In this document: positions 1 to 7,451 of the stretch, piece by piece | Numbering within the stretch: the stretch's first letter is position 1 | Layout of the letters: every line of letters starts with the position of its first letter | Source: UBA3478 sp046048095 | Lineage (GTDB): Bacteria; Bacteroidota; Bacteroidia; Flavobacteriales; Flavobacteriaceae | DNA length: 24,187 bases | Reading direction: 5' to 3' | Assembly: GCA_046048095.1 (NCBI GenBank) | Contig: JBJOGS010000001.1 | Span: 1-24,187 of the forward strand | The notes under the pieces: model-generated | Seen by the model: only the letters and a program-made list of their open reading frames with translations | What the model was told of the DNA's origin: nothing | Databases searched by the model: none | Translations under genes and position numbers: made by a program

Positions 1-1
1 A

Positions 2-121
2 TTTCCTCAAAACGCCACTCCTGAGCAGATCAAGGCGGTGATGTCAGGCATGTCATTAAGCCACCACAAAGGACACGCACGCATGCATGTGAAGATAGAT
101 AGCTTGCCAGGCCAACAATAA
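2..121 (+). CDS. 3' end of an unidentified protein gene (partial)
   Basis: An open frame enters from the left edge (frame 2) and ends at TAA 119-121, giving the last 39 residues of a protein whose start is outside the window. The tail contains PQNATPEQIKAVMSGMS followed by a short histidine-containing stretch (SHHKGHARMHV). I do not recognise a family from so little sequence. It is on the same strand as the symporter gene, 52 bp upstream of it, but a promoter-like sequence lies between, so the two are probably separate units. The call rests on the uninterrupted frame and protein-like composition only. Confidence 0.5.
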   Translation, partial: FPQNATPEQIKAVMSGMSLSHHKGHARMHVKIDSLPGQQ

Positions 122-124
122 GCC

Positions 125-154
125 TTGGCCCTAAGCCATCTTTACTTATATTTA
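125..154 (+). promoter_or_regulatory. Bacteroidota-type promoter of the symporter gene
   Basis: TTG at 125-127 and TATATTTA at 147-154 match the Bacteroidota -33/-7 pattern (TTTG, TAnnTTTG), with a 19 bp spacer and one mismatch in the last base of the -7 box. Transcription would begin near 161, leaving a leader of about 13 nt before the ATG at 174. Confidence 0.5.
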
Positions 155-173
155 GCGGTAAACGTACCTAACT

Positions 174-1940
174 ATGCATATAGCGTTTATCGACTACCTC
201 ATTATTGGGGCATTTCTGCTCGTTATTCTCGGAATCGGGCTATACACCTCGCGTTCAGCAGCCAAAAACACCTCTGAATTCTTTCTTTCAGGGCGCAGCA
301 TGCCCTGGTGGTTGCTGGGCTTTTCTATGGTAGCGACCACCTTCTCTACCGACACTCCTAATTTGGTGACGGACATTGTTCGCGACCAAGGTGTAGCAGG
401 CAACTGGGTGTGGTGGGCATTTTTGCTCACTGGACTGCTTACTGTATTTGTATTTGCAAGGCTATGGCGTAAAAGTGGAGTAGACACCGACATGGGCTTT
501 TACGAACTGAGGTACTCAGGTAAACCTGCCGCATTTCTTCATGAATTTAGAGCAGTATATCTCGGCTTGATTTTTAATGTGCTGGCGATGTCTGGAGTGA
601 CGTTGGCTGCGATAAAAATTGGGCAGGTGATGCTAGGCATTGATCCGGTCACCATCGTGGTGGTCTCGGGCCTTGTTACGGTGTTTTTTAGCGCACTTGG
701 TGGATTTAAAGGAGTGATCTATACCGACTTTATTTTATTTCTAGCGGCCATGGGCGGATCGATTGGCGCAGCTTATTTTATTGTAAATCAACCAGATATC
801 GGCGGACTACACGCGTTAATCACTCATGAAAATGTGGCGCCGAAGCTAGGGATGATTCCTAGCTTCGACAATACTGAAGCCGTGATTCTGTTGCTCATCA
901 TTCCGCTCGCCATTCAATGGTGGAGCAGTTGGTATCCTGGGGCAGAACCTGGAGGGGGAGGATACGTGGCCCAGCGCATGCTGGCCGCAAAAAATGAAGG
1001 ACACGCAGTGGGTGCCACGTTCTTCTTTAACATCATGCACTACGCTTTTAGACCTTGGCCCTGGATTTTAGTGGCCCTGGCCTCGCTCATTCGGTATCCG
1101 GATGTGGCTGCTATCGCCGCTGCATTTCCGGCGGTGGAGGCCGGAAAATTGGGGAACGACCTGGCGTATTCGGCCATGCTTACCCAGCTACCAGCCGGCT
1201 TGCTAGGCCTAGTCTTAGCCTCTTTGGGCGCCGCTTATATTTCTACATTATCCAGCCACCTGAACTGGGGAGCCTCTTACCTGGTCTATGATGTGTACAC
1301 GAAGCACCGTCCGCAGGCCTCTGAAAAATCAAGAGTTCGTATGGGTCAGTTGGCCACAGTGTTATTAATGGTGCTAAGCGGCATCGTGGCATTACAGCTT
1401 CAAAACGCGAAGCAACTTTTTGACGTGATTTTAATGTTCGGTGCAGGTACCGGATTGCTATTTATGATGCGCTGGTTTTGGTGGAGAATAAACGCATGGT
1501 CTGAGATTAGCGCCATGGTGGTTTCTGGGGTAGTTTCTGTGCTGCTCGCCTTTACCGATTTAGGACCTGCGATGTTCGGTTCAGAAGGACTCATGCCGGG
1601 CTACATGCAATATCCTTTTATTGTGTTTTTTACCACGGCTATTTGGCTTTTGGTGACTTTTCTCACTCCGGCAGAATCGAAAGATACGCTCAAGCGGTTT
1701 GTCGATAAACTTGAGCTTTCAGGCTCCGGATGGAAGCCTATAACCGACCGTAAAAGCACAGGAGTATTAGCTAAAGGGGTGTTGGCCATGCTTTATGGGT
1801 GTGTGCTTGTCTATTCGATGCTCTTTGCCACCGGAAACCTGCTTTACGGAAAAACTACTCAGGCCTTACTACTTGCGCTCTTGGCTATCATCTCAGCTGT
1901 ATTACTTCGCAAGGCAGTGAAAAAGACGAAGTTTAGCTAG
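174..1940 (+). CDS. Sodium:solute symporter family transporter (SSS, SLC5-like)
   Basis: The 588-residue protein is a polytopic inner-membrane transporter of the LeuT fold that couples solute uptake to the sodium gradient. Hydrophobic helices run the full length, starting at about residues 5-25. Family landmarks are FFLSGRSMPWWLLGFSM (36-52), followed by TTFSTDTPN in helix 2, the GGFKGVIYTDF segment (176-186), and a Ser/Thr-rich helix around residues 354-376 (YISTLSSHLNWGASYLVYD) that carries sodium-site residues in this family. Length fits the family (about 500-600). The substrate cannot be told from sequence; sugars, amino acids and sialic acid are all known in SSS. It has its own promoter. 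Its stop overlaps the stop of the convergent ribE gene by 8 bp, with no terminator hairpin visible between them. Confidence 0.9.
   Translation: MHIAFIDYLIIGAFLLVILGIGLYTSRSAAKNTSEFFLSGRSMPWWLLGFSMVATTFSTDTPNLVTDIVRDQGVAGNWVWWAFLLTGLLTVFVFARLWRKSGVDTDMGFYELRYSGKPAAFLHEFRAVYLGLIFNVLAMSGVTLAAIKIGQVMLGIDPVTIVVVSGLVTVFFSALGGFKGVIYTDFILFLAAMGGSIGAAYFIVNQPDIGGLHALITHENVAPKLGMIPSFDNTEAVILLLIIPLAIQWWSSWYPGAEPGGGGYVAQRMLAAKNEGHAVGATFFFNIMHYAFRPWPWILVALASLIRYPDVAAIAAAFPAVEAGKLGNDLAYSAMLTQLPAGLLGLVLASLGAAYISTLSSHLNWGASYLVYDVYTKHRPQASEKSRVRMGQLATVLLMVLSGIVALQLQNAKQLFDVILMFGAGTGLLFMMRWFWWRINAWSEISAMVVSGVVSVLLAFTDLGPAMFGSEGLMPGYMQYPFIVFFTTAIWLLVTFLTPAESKDTLKRFVDKLELSGSGWKPITDRKSTGVLAKGVLAMLYGCVLVYSMLFATGNLLYGKTTQALLLALLAIISAVLLRKAVKKTKFS
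841..867. repeat. Perfect 10 bp inverted repeat inside the symporter gene
   Basis: CGAAGCTAGG (841-850) and CCTAGCTTCG (858-867) flank a 7-nt loop within the symporter coding sequence, in the loop encoded near KLGMIPSFDN. No U run follows. It could form an mRNA hairpin or be chance. Confidence 0.6.
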
Positions 1941-2523
1941 CCTGTCGTGTAAGCCGTGCTACGTATTTTCCGATCAGGTCGAACTCTAAGTTGACACGGC
2001 TGCCGATCGCATAGGTATGAAATCGCGTGTGCTTGTAGGTATAAGGAATGATAGCGACGCTAAAGCTGTTTTCTTTCGAATCGACCACTGTAAGCGAGGT
2101 GCCGTCTACTGTGATTGAGCCTTTTTCGATGGTCACCCAATTCGGATTTTTTTCGTAGCTAAAGCTATACCACCAACTGCCGTCGCGCTCTTCTGCTGCC
2201 GTGCAGATCCCAGTGGTGTCTACGTGTCCTTGAACCAAATGGCCGTCAAGTCTCGCGCCTAAAAGCATGGCACGCTCTAAATTGACCGTGTCATTCACGG
2301 CTAAATCATTCAGGTTGGTCTTTCGAAGCGTCTCGTCAATGGCAGTTACGGTGTAATGGGTTGAAGATTGCTCGACTACGGTAAGACAGACGCCATTGTG
2401 GGCAACACTTTGATCGATCTTTAGTGCAGCTGCCAATGGGGTTTCAAGTTCAATATGAAGGTTAGAGTGCTCGCGTCGAAGCGATCGAACAGTGGCTAGG
2501 GTTTCTATAATACCTGTGAACAT
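1933..2523 (-). CDS. ribE: Riboflavin synthase, alpha chain
   Basis: The 196-residue cytoplasmic enzyme catalyses dismutation of two 6,7-dimethyl-8-ribityllumazine molecules into riboflavin, the last step of the riboflavin pathway. It shows the internal duplication typical of the family. The N-terminal barrel starts MFTGIIE and has VAHNGVCLTVV (about residues 40-50). The second barrel has GHLVQGHVDTTG and the matching SITVDGTSLTVV. Length agrees with the family (195-215). The start is the ATG at 2523, forced by the conserved MFTGIIE. The gene is divergent from pdxA, with about 50 bp between starts, and convergent with the symporter. There is no room for an FMN riboswitch in the short upstream gap. 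Confidence 0.97.
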   Translation of the reverse strand: MFTGIIETLATVRSLRREHSNLHIELETPLAAALKIDQSVAHNGVCLTVVEQSSTHYTVTAIDETLRKTNLNDLAVNDTVNLERAMLLGARLDGHLVQGHVDTTGICTAAEERDGSWWYSFSYEKNPNWVTIEKGSITVDGTSLTVVDSKENSFSVAIIPYTYKHTRFHTYAIGSRVNLEFDLIGKYVARLTRQAS

Positions 2524-2543
2524 GAGAAGGGGTGAATTTTCAG

Positions 2544-2551
2544 TACCTTAG
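2544..2551 (+). promoter_or_regulatory. Possible -7 box of pdxA
   Basis: TACCTTAG differs from TAnnTTTG at one base and would start transcription near 2558, about 16 nt before the ATG at 2574. No convincing -33 element lies upstream, where the ribE start codon sits. The box also falls inside the longer GTG-initiated reading of pdxA, which favours the ATG. Confidence 0.3.
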
Positions 2552-2573
2552 TACGGCGTTAAAACAGAGTTAT

Positions 2574-3638
2574 ATGAAGCAACAACACCCTGTAAAATTA
2601 GGCATTTCTGTCGGGGATCTTAACGGTATCGGATGCGAAGTTGCCCTCAAAAGCCTTCAAGACGCGCGTATTTTGACCAGCTGCACTCCTGTATTTTTCG
2701 CTTCAACCAAAACCCTCGCTTTTCAAAAACAGGCTTTTGGACTTGACCTCAAGCTTCACGGAATAAAGAGTATGGATCGAGTAGAGCACGGAAAGATCAA
2801 TGTACTTTCTGTGTTTGATACTGATTTTGAAGCCTCTTTCGGAACAAATAGCCCAGAGGCCGGAAGATTGGCAGTAACTTCTCTTGAGGCTGCGACTAAG
2901 GCGCTCAAAGAAGGACAAATAGACGCCCTGGTGACCGCTCCGATAAACAAGAGTAATGTGCAGTCAGAGCGGTTTAGCTTTCCGGGTCATACCGATTACT
3001 TGGCAAAAGAACTCGGCGGAGAAGCCTTGATGTTTATGATCTCTGAAGGCCTTAGGGTAGGGCTTTTGACCGACCACATTGCCGTTTCTGAGGTCTCTAA
3101 TGCCATCACCACGAAGCGTATTCGCGATAAGGTGAAGACCATGAACCAATCGCTTATTCAAGATTTCGGAATTGTTCGCCCACGAATTGCGCTCTTGGGG
3201 ATTAATCCGCACAGTGGCGATGACGGAACTATAGGCAGCGAAGATGACACCCTCATGAAGCCTGCAATTGCATCGCTTTTTGATGAGGGCATTCTTGCCT
3301 TTGGCCCGTATGCGGCCGATGGATTTTTTGGCTCGGCGACCTACACCCAATTCGACGGAGTGATTGCGGCTTATCACGATCAGGGCCTAGTGGCATTTAA
3401 GACGCTCTCCTTTGGCCAAGGCGTGAACTATACAGCAGGATTGTCTCGAGTGAGAACTTCTCCGGACCACGGCACGGCTTATGCGATTGCCGGTAAGGGC
3501 GAGGCCGATCCGACCTCATTCACCCAAGCGCTTTATGCCGCAGTCGATATCTATAAGCGACGCACCGCATTTCAGGCAATAGAAGCCAACAAGTTGAAGC
3601 CCAATCAAAAAAAAGCGGCGAAAGAGCACAACGCCTAA
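2574..3638 (+). CDS. pdxA: 4-hydroxythreonine-4-phosphate dehydrogenase
   Basis: PdxA oxidises 4-phosphohydroxy-L-threonine with NAD in the DXP-dependent route to pyridoxal 5'-phosphate; the product is used by PdxJ. From the ATG at 2574 the protein has 354 residues and begins with KLGISVGDLNGIGCE, which aligns with the family start (ITPGDPAGIGPE). The metal-binding histidines are seen at H168 (LTDHIAV), H213 (INPHSGDDG) and H268 (AAYHDQGL). H139 lies in the GHTDYLA motif. RTSPDHGTAY near the C terminus is also conserved. A GTG at 2532 would add 14 residues, but these do not resemble the family and the codon lies only 8 bp from the divergent ribE start, so I reject it. A separate promoter follows before the next gene. 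Confidence 0.96.
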   Translation: MKQQHPVKLGISVGDLNGIGCEVALKSLQDARILTSCTPVFFASTKTLAFQKQAFGLDLKLHGIKSMDRVEHGKINVLSVFDTDFEASFGTNSPEAGRLAVTSLEAATKALKEGQIDALVTAPINKSNVQSERFSFPGHTDYLAKELGGEALMFMISEGLRVGLLTDHIAVSEVSNAITTKRIRDKVKTMNQSLIQDFGIVRPRIALLGINPHSGDDGTIGSEDDTLMKPAIASLFDEGILAFGPYAADGFFGSATYTQFDGVIAAYHDQGLVAFKTLSFGQGVNYTAGLSRVRTSPDHGTAYAIAGKGEADPTSFTQALYAAVDIYKRRTAFQAIEANKLKPNQKKAAKEHNA

Positions 3639-3647
3639 CATTGTCGC

Positions 3648-3677
3648 TTTGATTTTTCTAATTTAGCAGTATATTTG
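3648..3677 (+). promoter_or_regulatory. Promoter of the yceD-rpmF unit
   Basis: TTTG at 3648-3651 and TATATTTG at 3670-3677 match both Bacteroidota consensus elements exactly, with an 18 bp spacer. Transcription would start near 3684, giving a leader of about 29 nt before the ATG at 3713. This is the best promoter match in the window and fits the high demand for ribosomal protein L32. Confidence 0.7.
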
Positions 3678-3712
3678 CAGCCCTTATTGAAGGCTGTACG
3701 ATTCAGATAATC

Positions 3713-4243
3713 ATGAAGTTAAAGGAGTTTGATATTTCCTTTACAGGCCTGAAACAAGGTAAACACGAGTTCGAGTTCGCGCTCGACGACACGTTCTTTG
3801 AGTGGTTTGATTACAGTGAGTTCAGAGATGTAGCGATTACTGTGAAAGCTCTTTTGGTTAAAAACACGACCACTATGGAGCTCAGTCTGACATCAAAAGG
3901 CTCGGTTCAGGTCGATTGTGACTTGAGCAGTGAGCCATTTAGTATGCAGGTAGAAGGAGCGCTAGAGCTGCTCATCAAATTCGGCGAAACTTACAACGAC
4001 GAAGACGACGAGTTACTTATTCTTCCACATGGGGAGTTTAAGTTTAATATTGCTCAATACATCTATGAAATGGTAGTGCTAGGTGCACCTCAAAAACGAG
4101 TGCACCCCGATGTGGCTTCAGGCAAATTAAAGTCTGCTGCGCTAGCCCGTCTTGAAGAGCTCAGCCCAAAAGCACCACTTGAAGAAAAACCAACTAAAGA
4201 AGATGGCGACCCGAGGTGGGACGCCCTAAAGAAATTATTGTAA
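3713..4243 (+). CDS. yceD: DUF177 (YceD-type) protein, upstream partner of L32
   Basis: This 176-residue protein belongs to the DUF177 family, which in many bacteria is encoded directly upstream of rpmF; a role in large-subunit rRNA processing or assembly has been proposed for the family. Visible features are VDCDLSSEPF (about residues 64-73), where other phyla have a CxRC-type motif but Flavobacteriales often keep a single Cys. An acidic stretch (NDEDDELLILPHGEF) follows, then the conserved AQYIYEMVVLGAPQKRVHPD. The C-terminal DPRWDALKKLL is typical. A linker rich in Glu, Lys and Pro joins the last two parts. The gene lies 21 bp before rpmF and shares its promoter. Confidence 0.9.
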   Translation: MKLKEFDISFTGLKQGKHEFEFALDDTFFEWFDYSEFRDVAITVKALLVKNTTTMELSLTSKGSVQVDCDLSSEPFSMQVEGALELLIKFGETYNDEDDELLILPHGEFKFNIAQYIYEMVVLGAPQKRVHPDVASGKLKSAALARLEELSPKAPLEEKPTKEDGDPRWDALKKLL

Positions 4244-4264
4244 AAGAGTTTAAAACGAATACAA

Positions 4265-4459
4265 ATGGCACATCCTAAGAGAAAAATTTCGAAAACGCGC
4301 AGAGACAAGCGTCGCACGCATTATAAAGCAGTTGCCCCTACTTTGGCTAAAGACGCCACTACAGGAGAGGTACATTTGATGCACCGCGCACATTGGCACG
4401 AAGGAAAACTCTACTACAGAGGGAAAGTGCTTATTGACGCTGTAGCAGAAGAAGCATAA
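4265..4459 (+). CDS. rpmF: 50S ribosomal protein L32
   Basis: The 64-residue basic protein is a structural component of the large ribosomal subunit. The N-terminal HPKRKISKTRRDKRRTH is the usual L32 RNA-binding segment, followed by GEVHLMHRAH and YYRGKVLID. It contains no cysteines, so it is the zinc-independent form. The C-terminal VAEEA extension is mildly acidic. It is the second gene of the yceD-rpmF transcript and is followed 22 bp later by a strong terminator hairpin. Confidence 0.97.
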   Translation: MAHPKRKISKTRRDKRRTHYKAVAPTLAKDATTGEVHLMHRAHWHEGKLYYRGKVLIDAVAEEA

Positions 4460-4481
4460 CTTCGTCATTGAAGGCTATTTT

Positions 4482-4513
4482 AAACTCTTGCCTAGTTAAG
4501 CAAGAGTTTTTTT
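4482..4513 (+). terminator. Intrinsic terminator between rpmF and fabH
   Basis: Arms AAACTCTTGC (4482-4491) and GCAAGAGTTT (4500-4509) form a perfect 10 bp stem with an 8-nt loop, and the T run extends from 4507 to 4513. This is a classic rho-independent terminator. It lies only about 20 bp before fabH, so it may be leaky and act as an expression step-down. Confidence 0.88.
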
Positions 4514-4532
4514 ATGCGCTGAACTATTAGCT

Positions 4533-5534
4533 ATGTCAAAAATTCGTGCTGCAATAACAGCGGTTGGGGCCTACCTTCCATCAAACGTGCTCGACAACAA
4601 GGCACTCGAGAACATGGTAGAGACAAACGATGAATGGATCGTAACTCGCACCGGCATCAAAGAGAGGCGCATATTGAATGAACCCGGAAAAGCCACCGCG
4701 TTTATGGCAATTTCTGCCGCTCAAAATCTTCTTGAAAAATCTCAATTAGCTGCCGAAGAGATTGATCTCATCATTGTAGCCACTGCAACAGCCGATATGC
4801 CTGTGGTTGCTACTGCCGCACAAGTTATTACTGCGCTCTCGGCAAAAAATGCCTTTGGATACGACCTGCAAGCTGCCTGCTCAGGATTTCTCTATGGACT
4901 ATCAACCGCTTCGGCTTACATTGAAAGCGGGCGTTATAAGAAAATTCTACTCATTGGGGCAGACATGATGTCTTCAATTGTTGATTATGAAGATCGCACC
5001 ACTTGCGTCCTTTTCGGAGACGGAGCTGGCGCCGTGCTGCTCGAGCCCAATAACGAGGGCAATGGCTACCTCGACGAATACTTGCGAAGCGATGGGGTCG
5101 GAAAGCTTCATCTCGGAGTCGCAGCAGGGGGCTCACTCTTGCCAGCTTCTTTAGATACGGTTGCCAAAAAGAAACACTATATTTATCAAGATGGACAAGT
5201 GGTTTTTAAGTTCGCAGTGACCCACATGGCGGATGCGGCTGAGCAAATCATGCTTCGAAATCAACTGACGAATGATGAGGTGAATTATTTGGTTTCTCAT
5301 CAGGCAAACAAGCGCATTATTGACGCAACAGCAAAGCGAATGGGCATCGTAGATGAAAAAGTGCTTATGAACATAGAGCGTTATGGAAATACAACCGCTG
5401 CTACCATACCTTTGCTATTGAATGATTATGAACACCTTTTTAAAAAAGGCGATAATATTGTAGTCTCGGCCTTTGGTGCTGGATTCACCTGGGGCGCCGC
5501 ACTACTGAAATGGGCGTACAATTCTAAAGACTAA
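4533..5534 (+). CDS. fabH: Beta-ketoacyl-ACP synthase III
   Basis: FabH condenses acetyl-CoA (or a branched acyl-CoA) with malonyl-ACP to begin type II fatty-acid synthesis. The 333-residue thiolase-fold protein has the full catalytic triad: C116 in LQAACSGF, H256 in VSHQANKRI and N286 in YGNTTAATIP. The N-terminal VGAYLPSNVLDN and DEWIVTRTGIKERR are also characteristic. FGAGFTWGAALLKW closes the fold. It heads a closely packed group with accB (10 bp) and accC (11 bp). A terminator lies directly upstream and I see no consensus promoter between the two, so expression probably depends on read-through or on a non-consensus promoter. Many Bacteroidota make iso-branched acids, so the enzyme may prefer branched primers; sequence alone does not show this. 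Confidence 0.96.
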   Translation: MSKIRAAITAVGAYLPSNVLDNKALENMVETNDEWIVTRTGIKERRILNEPGKATAFMAISAAQNLLEKSQLAAEEIDLIIVATATADMPVVATAAQVITALSAKNAFGYDLQAACSGFLYGLSTASAYIESGRYKKILLIGADMMSSIVDYEDRTTCVLFGDGAGAVLLEPNNEGNGYLDEYLRSDGVGKLHLGVAAGGSLLPASLDTVAKKKHYIYQDGQVVFKFAVTHMADAAEQIMLRNQLTNDEVNYLVSHQANKRIIDATAKRMGIVDEKVLMNIERYGNTTAATIPLLLNDYEHLFKKGDNIVVSAFGAGFTWGAALLKWAYNSKD

Positions 5535-5544
5535 AACAACATAC

Positions 5545-6033
5545 ATGGATATTAAAGAAATTCAGAGTCTCATACGATTCGTTGCTAAGTCAGGGGCTAG
5601 CGAGGTTAGCCTTGAAATGGAAGATGTGAAGATCACCATTAAAACGACTCCTGAAAGCACTGCTTCTTCAGAAATGGCAATGGTACACCATGTGCCGGTT
5701 GCACAACCTGTTGCTGAAATGGTGCCCGCGACGCCTGCGCCCGCAGCGCCCGCGGCAAATTCGGCCACGGCATCTCAAGACAATGAGAGCAAATACACCA
5801 TGATCAAATCTCCGATCATCGGAACGTTTTACCGCAAGCCTTCGCCTGATAAACCCAATTTCGTTGAGGTTGGGTCTACCGTAAAGGCAGGAGACACCCT
5901 TTGCGTGATTGAGGCAATGAAACTCTTCAATGACATTGAGTCTGAGGTTTCAGGAAAAATCGTTAAGATTTTGGTGGATGATTCAAGTCCTGTTGAATTT
6001 GATCAGCCGCTATTCTTGGTAGATCCGTCTTAA
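5545..6033 (+). CDS. accB: Biotin carboxyl carrier protein of acetyl-CoA carboxylase
   Basis: BCCP carries the biotin that shuttles carboxyl groups from biotin carboxylase to the carboxyltransferase, forming malonyl-CoA. The 162-residue protein has an N-terminal domain (1 to about 40), a flexible Ala/Pro-rich linker (about 55-75) and the biotinyl domain (about 85-162). The biotinylated lysine is K126 in the canonical VIEAMKLFNDIE. KSPIIGTFYRKPSP, at the start of the biotinyl domain, includes the thumb region. It sits between fabH and accC with 10-11 bp gaps, matching the order known in Bacteroidota. The carboxyltransferase genes accA and accD are not in the window. Confidence 0.97.
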   Translation: MDIKEIQSLIRFVAKSGASEVSLEMEDVKITIKTTPESTASSEMAMVHHVPVAQPVAEMVPATPAPAAPAANSATASQDNESKYTMIKSPIIGTFYRKPSPDKPNFVEVGSTVKAGDTLCVIEAMKLFNDIESEVSGKIVKILVDDSSPVEFDQPLFLVDPS

Positions 6034-6044
6034 AAGAGCTCAGC

Positions 6045-7394
6045 ATGTTTAAAAAGATATTAGTCGCCAATCGCGGTGAAATTGCCCTTCGAGTTATTCG
6101 AACGTGCCGAGAGATGGGGATAAAAACCGTAGCGGTGTACTCAAAGGCAGATGAAGAAAGTCTTCACGTGCGCTTTGCTGATGAGGCAGTATGTATTGGC
6201 CCTGCACCCAGCAGTGAGTCGTATTTAAAGATTCCGAATATTATTGCTGCAGCTGAGATTACCAATGCAGATGCTATTCACCCAGGATATGGCTTTCTCT
6301 CTGAAAATGCCAAGTTTTCAAAGATTTGTGCAGAGCATGCCATCAAGTTTATCGGCGCCTCGCCTGAGCACATCGACCGAATGGGTGATAAGGCAAGTGC
6401 CAAGAAGACGATGATTGAGGCTGGGGTTCCGACTATTCCGGGATCTGAAGGGCTGCTTAAAGACTTGGCAGACGCGAAGCGCGTAGCGAAGAAAATGGGG
6501 TACCCTGTAATGATCAAGGCCACCGCAGGTGGAGGCGGAAAGGGGATGCGCGCCATACACAACGAAGAGCAATTAGTAGCGCAATATGCCGGTGCGGTTC
6601 AAGAAGCCATGGCTTCGTTCGGTAACGGAGGAATGTATATGGAAAAGCTCATTTTAGAGCCTCGCCATATTGAAATACAAATTGTCGGTGATCAGTACGG
6701 TAGAGCCTGTCATTTGTCAGAGCGCGACTGTTCGGTACAACGGCGTCACCAAAAACTCACTGAAGAAACCCCCTCTCCGTTTATGACCGATAAGCTGAGA
6801 AAGAAAATGGGTGAGGCAGCCATCAAAGCGGCAGAGTTCATTGGGTATGAAGGGGCCGGAACGGTAGAGTTTCTCGTTGATAAGGATCGCAACTTCTACT
6901 TTATGGAAATGAATACCCGCATTCAGGTAGAACATCCGATCACTGAACAGGTCATTGATTTTGACTTGATTCGCGAACAGATCTTGGTTGCGGCCGGAGA
7001 GAAAATTTCAGGCAAAAACTACGAACCACAGATGCATTCGATCGAGTGTCGTATTAACGCCGAAGATCCGTACAACAACTTTAGACCCTCTCCAGGAAGA
7101 ATTACCACCTTGCACATGCCTGGTGGCCACGGGGTGCGCCTTGATACGCATGTGTATAGTGGATATGTGATTCCGCCCAATTATGACTCGATGATTGCCA
7201 AGCTGATAACTACGGCACGCAGCAGAGAAGAAGCGATTAATAAGATGAAAAGGGCGTTAGATGAGTTTGTTATTGAAGGGGTTCAAACGACCATACCGTT
7301 TCATAGACAACTTATGGATCATCCAGATTACGTGGCGGGTAATTACACCACCAAGTTCATGGAAACCTTTAAAATGCAGCCCCCTGCTGAATAA
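6045..7394 (+). CDS. accC: Biotin carboxylase subunit of acetyl-CoA carboxylase
   Basis: AccC carboxylates biotin on BCCP using ATP and bicarbonate. At 449 residues it is the standard length. It opens with KKILVANRGEIALRVIRTCRE. The ATP-grasp domain shows K116 and K158, the glycine-rich GGGGKGM loop (162-168), and EMNTRIQVEHPITE, which contains the metal-binding Glu and catalytic Arg. Further on, IECRINAEDPYNNF and the closing biotin-carboxylase C domain are present. It is the last gene of the fabH-accB-accC set and is followed at once by a strong terminator. Confidence 0.97.
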   Translation: MFKKILVANRGEIALRVIRTCREMGIKTVAVYSKADEESLHVRFADEAVCIGPAPSSESYLKIPNIIAAAEITNADAIHPGYGFLSENAKFSKICAEHAIKFIGASPEHIDRMGDKASAKKTMIEAGVPTIPGSEGLLKDLADAKRVAKKMGYPVMIKATAGGGGKGMRAIHNEEQLVAQYAGAVQEAMASFGNGGMYMEKLILEPRHIEIQIVGDQYGRACHLSERDCSVQRRHQKLTEETPSPFMTDKLRKKMGEAAIKAAEFIGYEGAGTVEFLVDKDRNFYFMEMNTRIQVEHPITEQVIDFDLIREQILVAAGEKISGKNYEPQMHSIECRINAEDPYNNFRPSPGRITTLHMPGGHGVRLDTHVYSGYVIPPNYDSMIAKLITTARSREEAINKMKRALDEFVIEGVQTTIPFHRQLMDHPDYVAGNYTTKFMETFKMQPPAE

Positions 7395-7396
7395 CA

Positions 7397-7427
7397 AAAA
7401 GCCCGGCATTCGCCGGGCTTTTCTTTT
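7397..7427. terminator. Bidirectional terminator between accC and sdhB
   Basis: GCCCGGC (7401-7407) pairs with GCCGGGC (7412-7418) across a 4-nt loop. Four A residues flank the left arm and TTTT plus further Ts flank the right, so both strands give a GC-rich hairpin followed by a U run. The two genes converge here with stops at 7394 and 7452, so it can serve both. Confidence 0.9.
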
Positions 7428-7451
7428 AAGTGTGATTGAGGGGGGTAGGGG

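Noticed and set aside
2532..2573. Upstream GTG start for pdxA
   Set aside because: The extra residues do not resemble the PdxA N terminus, the codon lies 8 bp from the divergent ribE start, and a possible -7 box falls inside.
2524..2573. FMN riboswitch upstream of ribE, and likewise a TPP riboswitch upstream of thiL (17141-17253)
   Set aside because: The leaders are far too short and contain no recognisable aptamer core.
2964..3377. 137-codon open frame antisense to pdxA
   Set aside because: It lies wholly within a well-supported gene, its product has no recognisable motif, and no promoter is seen.
4371..4378. Exact -7 box (TACATTTG) inside rpmF as a promoter for fabH
   Set aside because: The nearest TTTG is 25 bp upstream, too far, and transcripts from it would still meet the terminator at 4482-4513.
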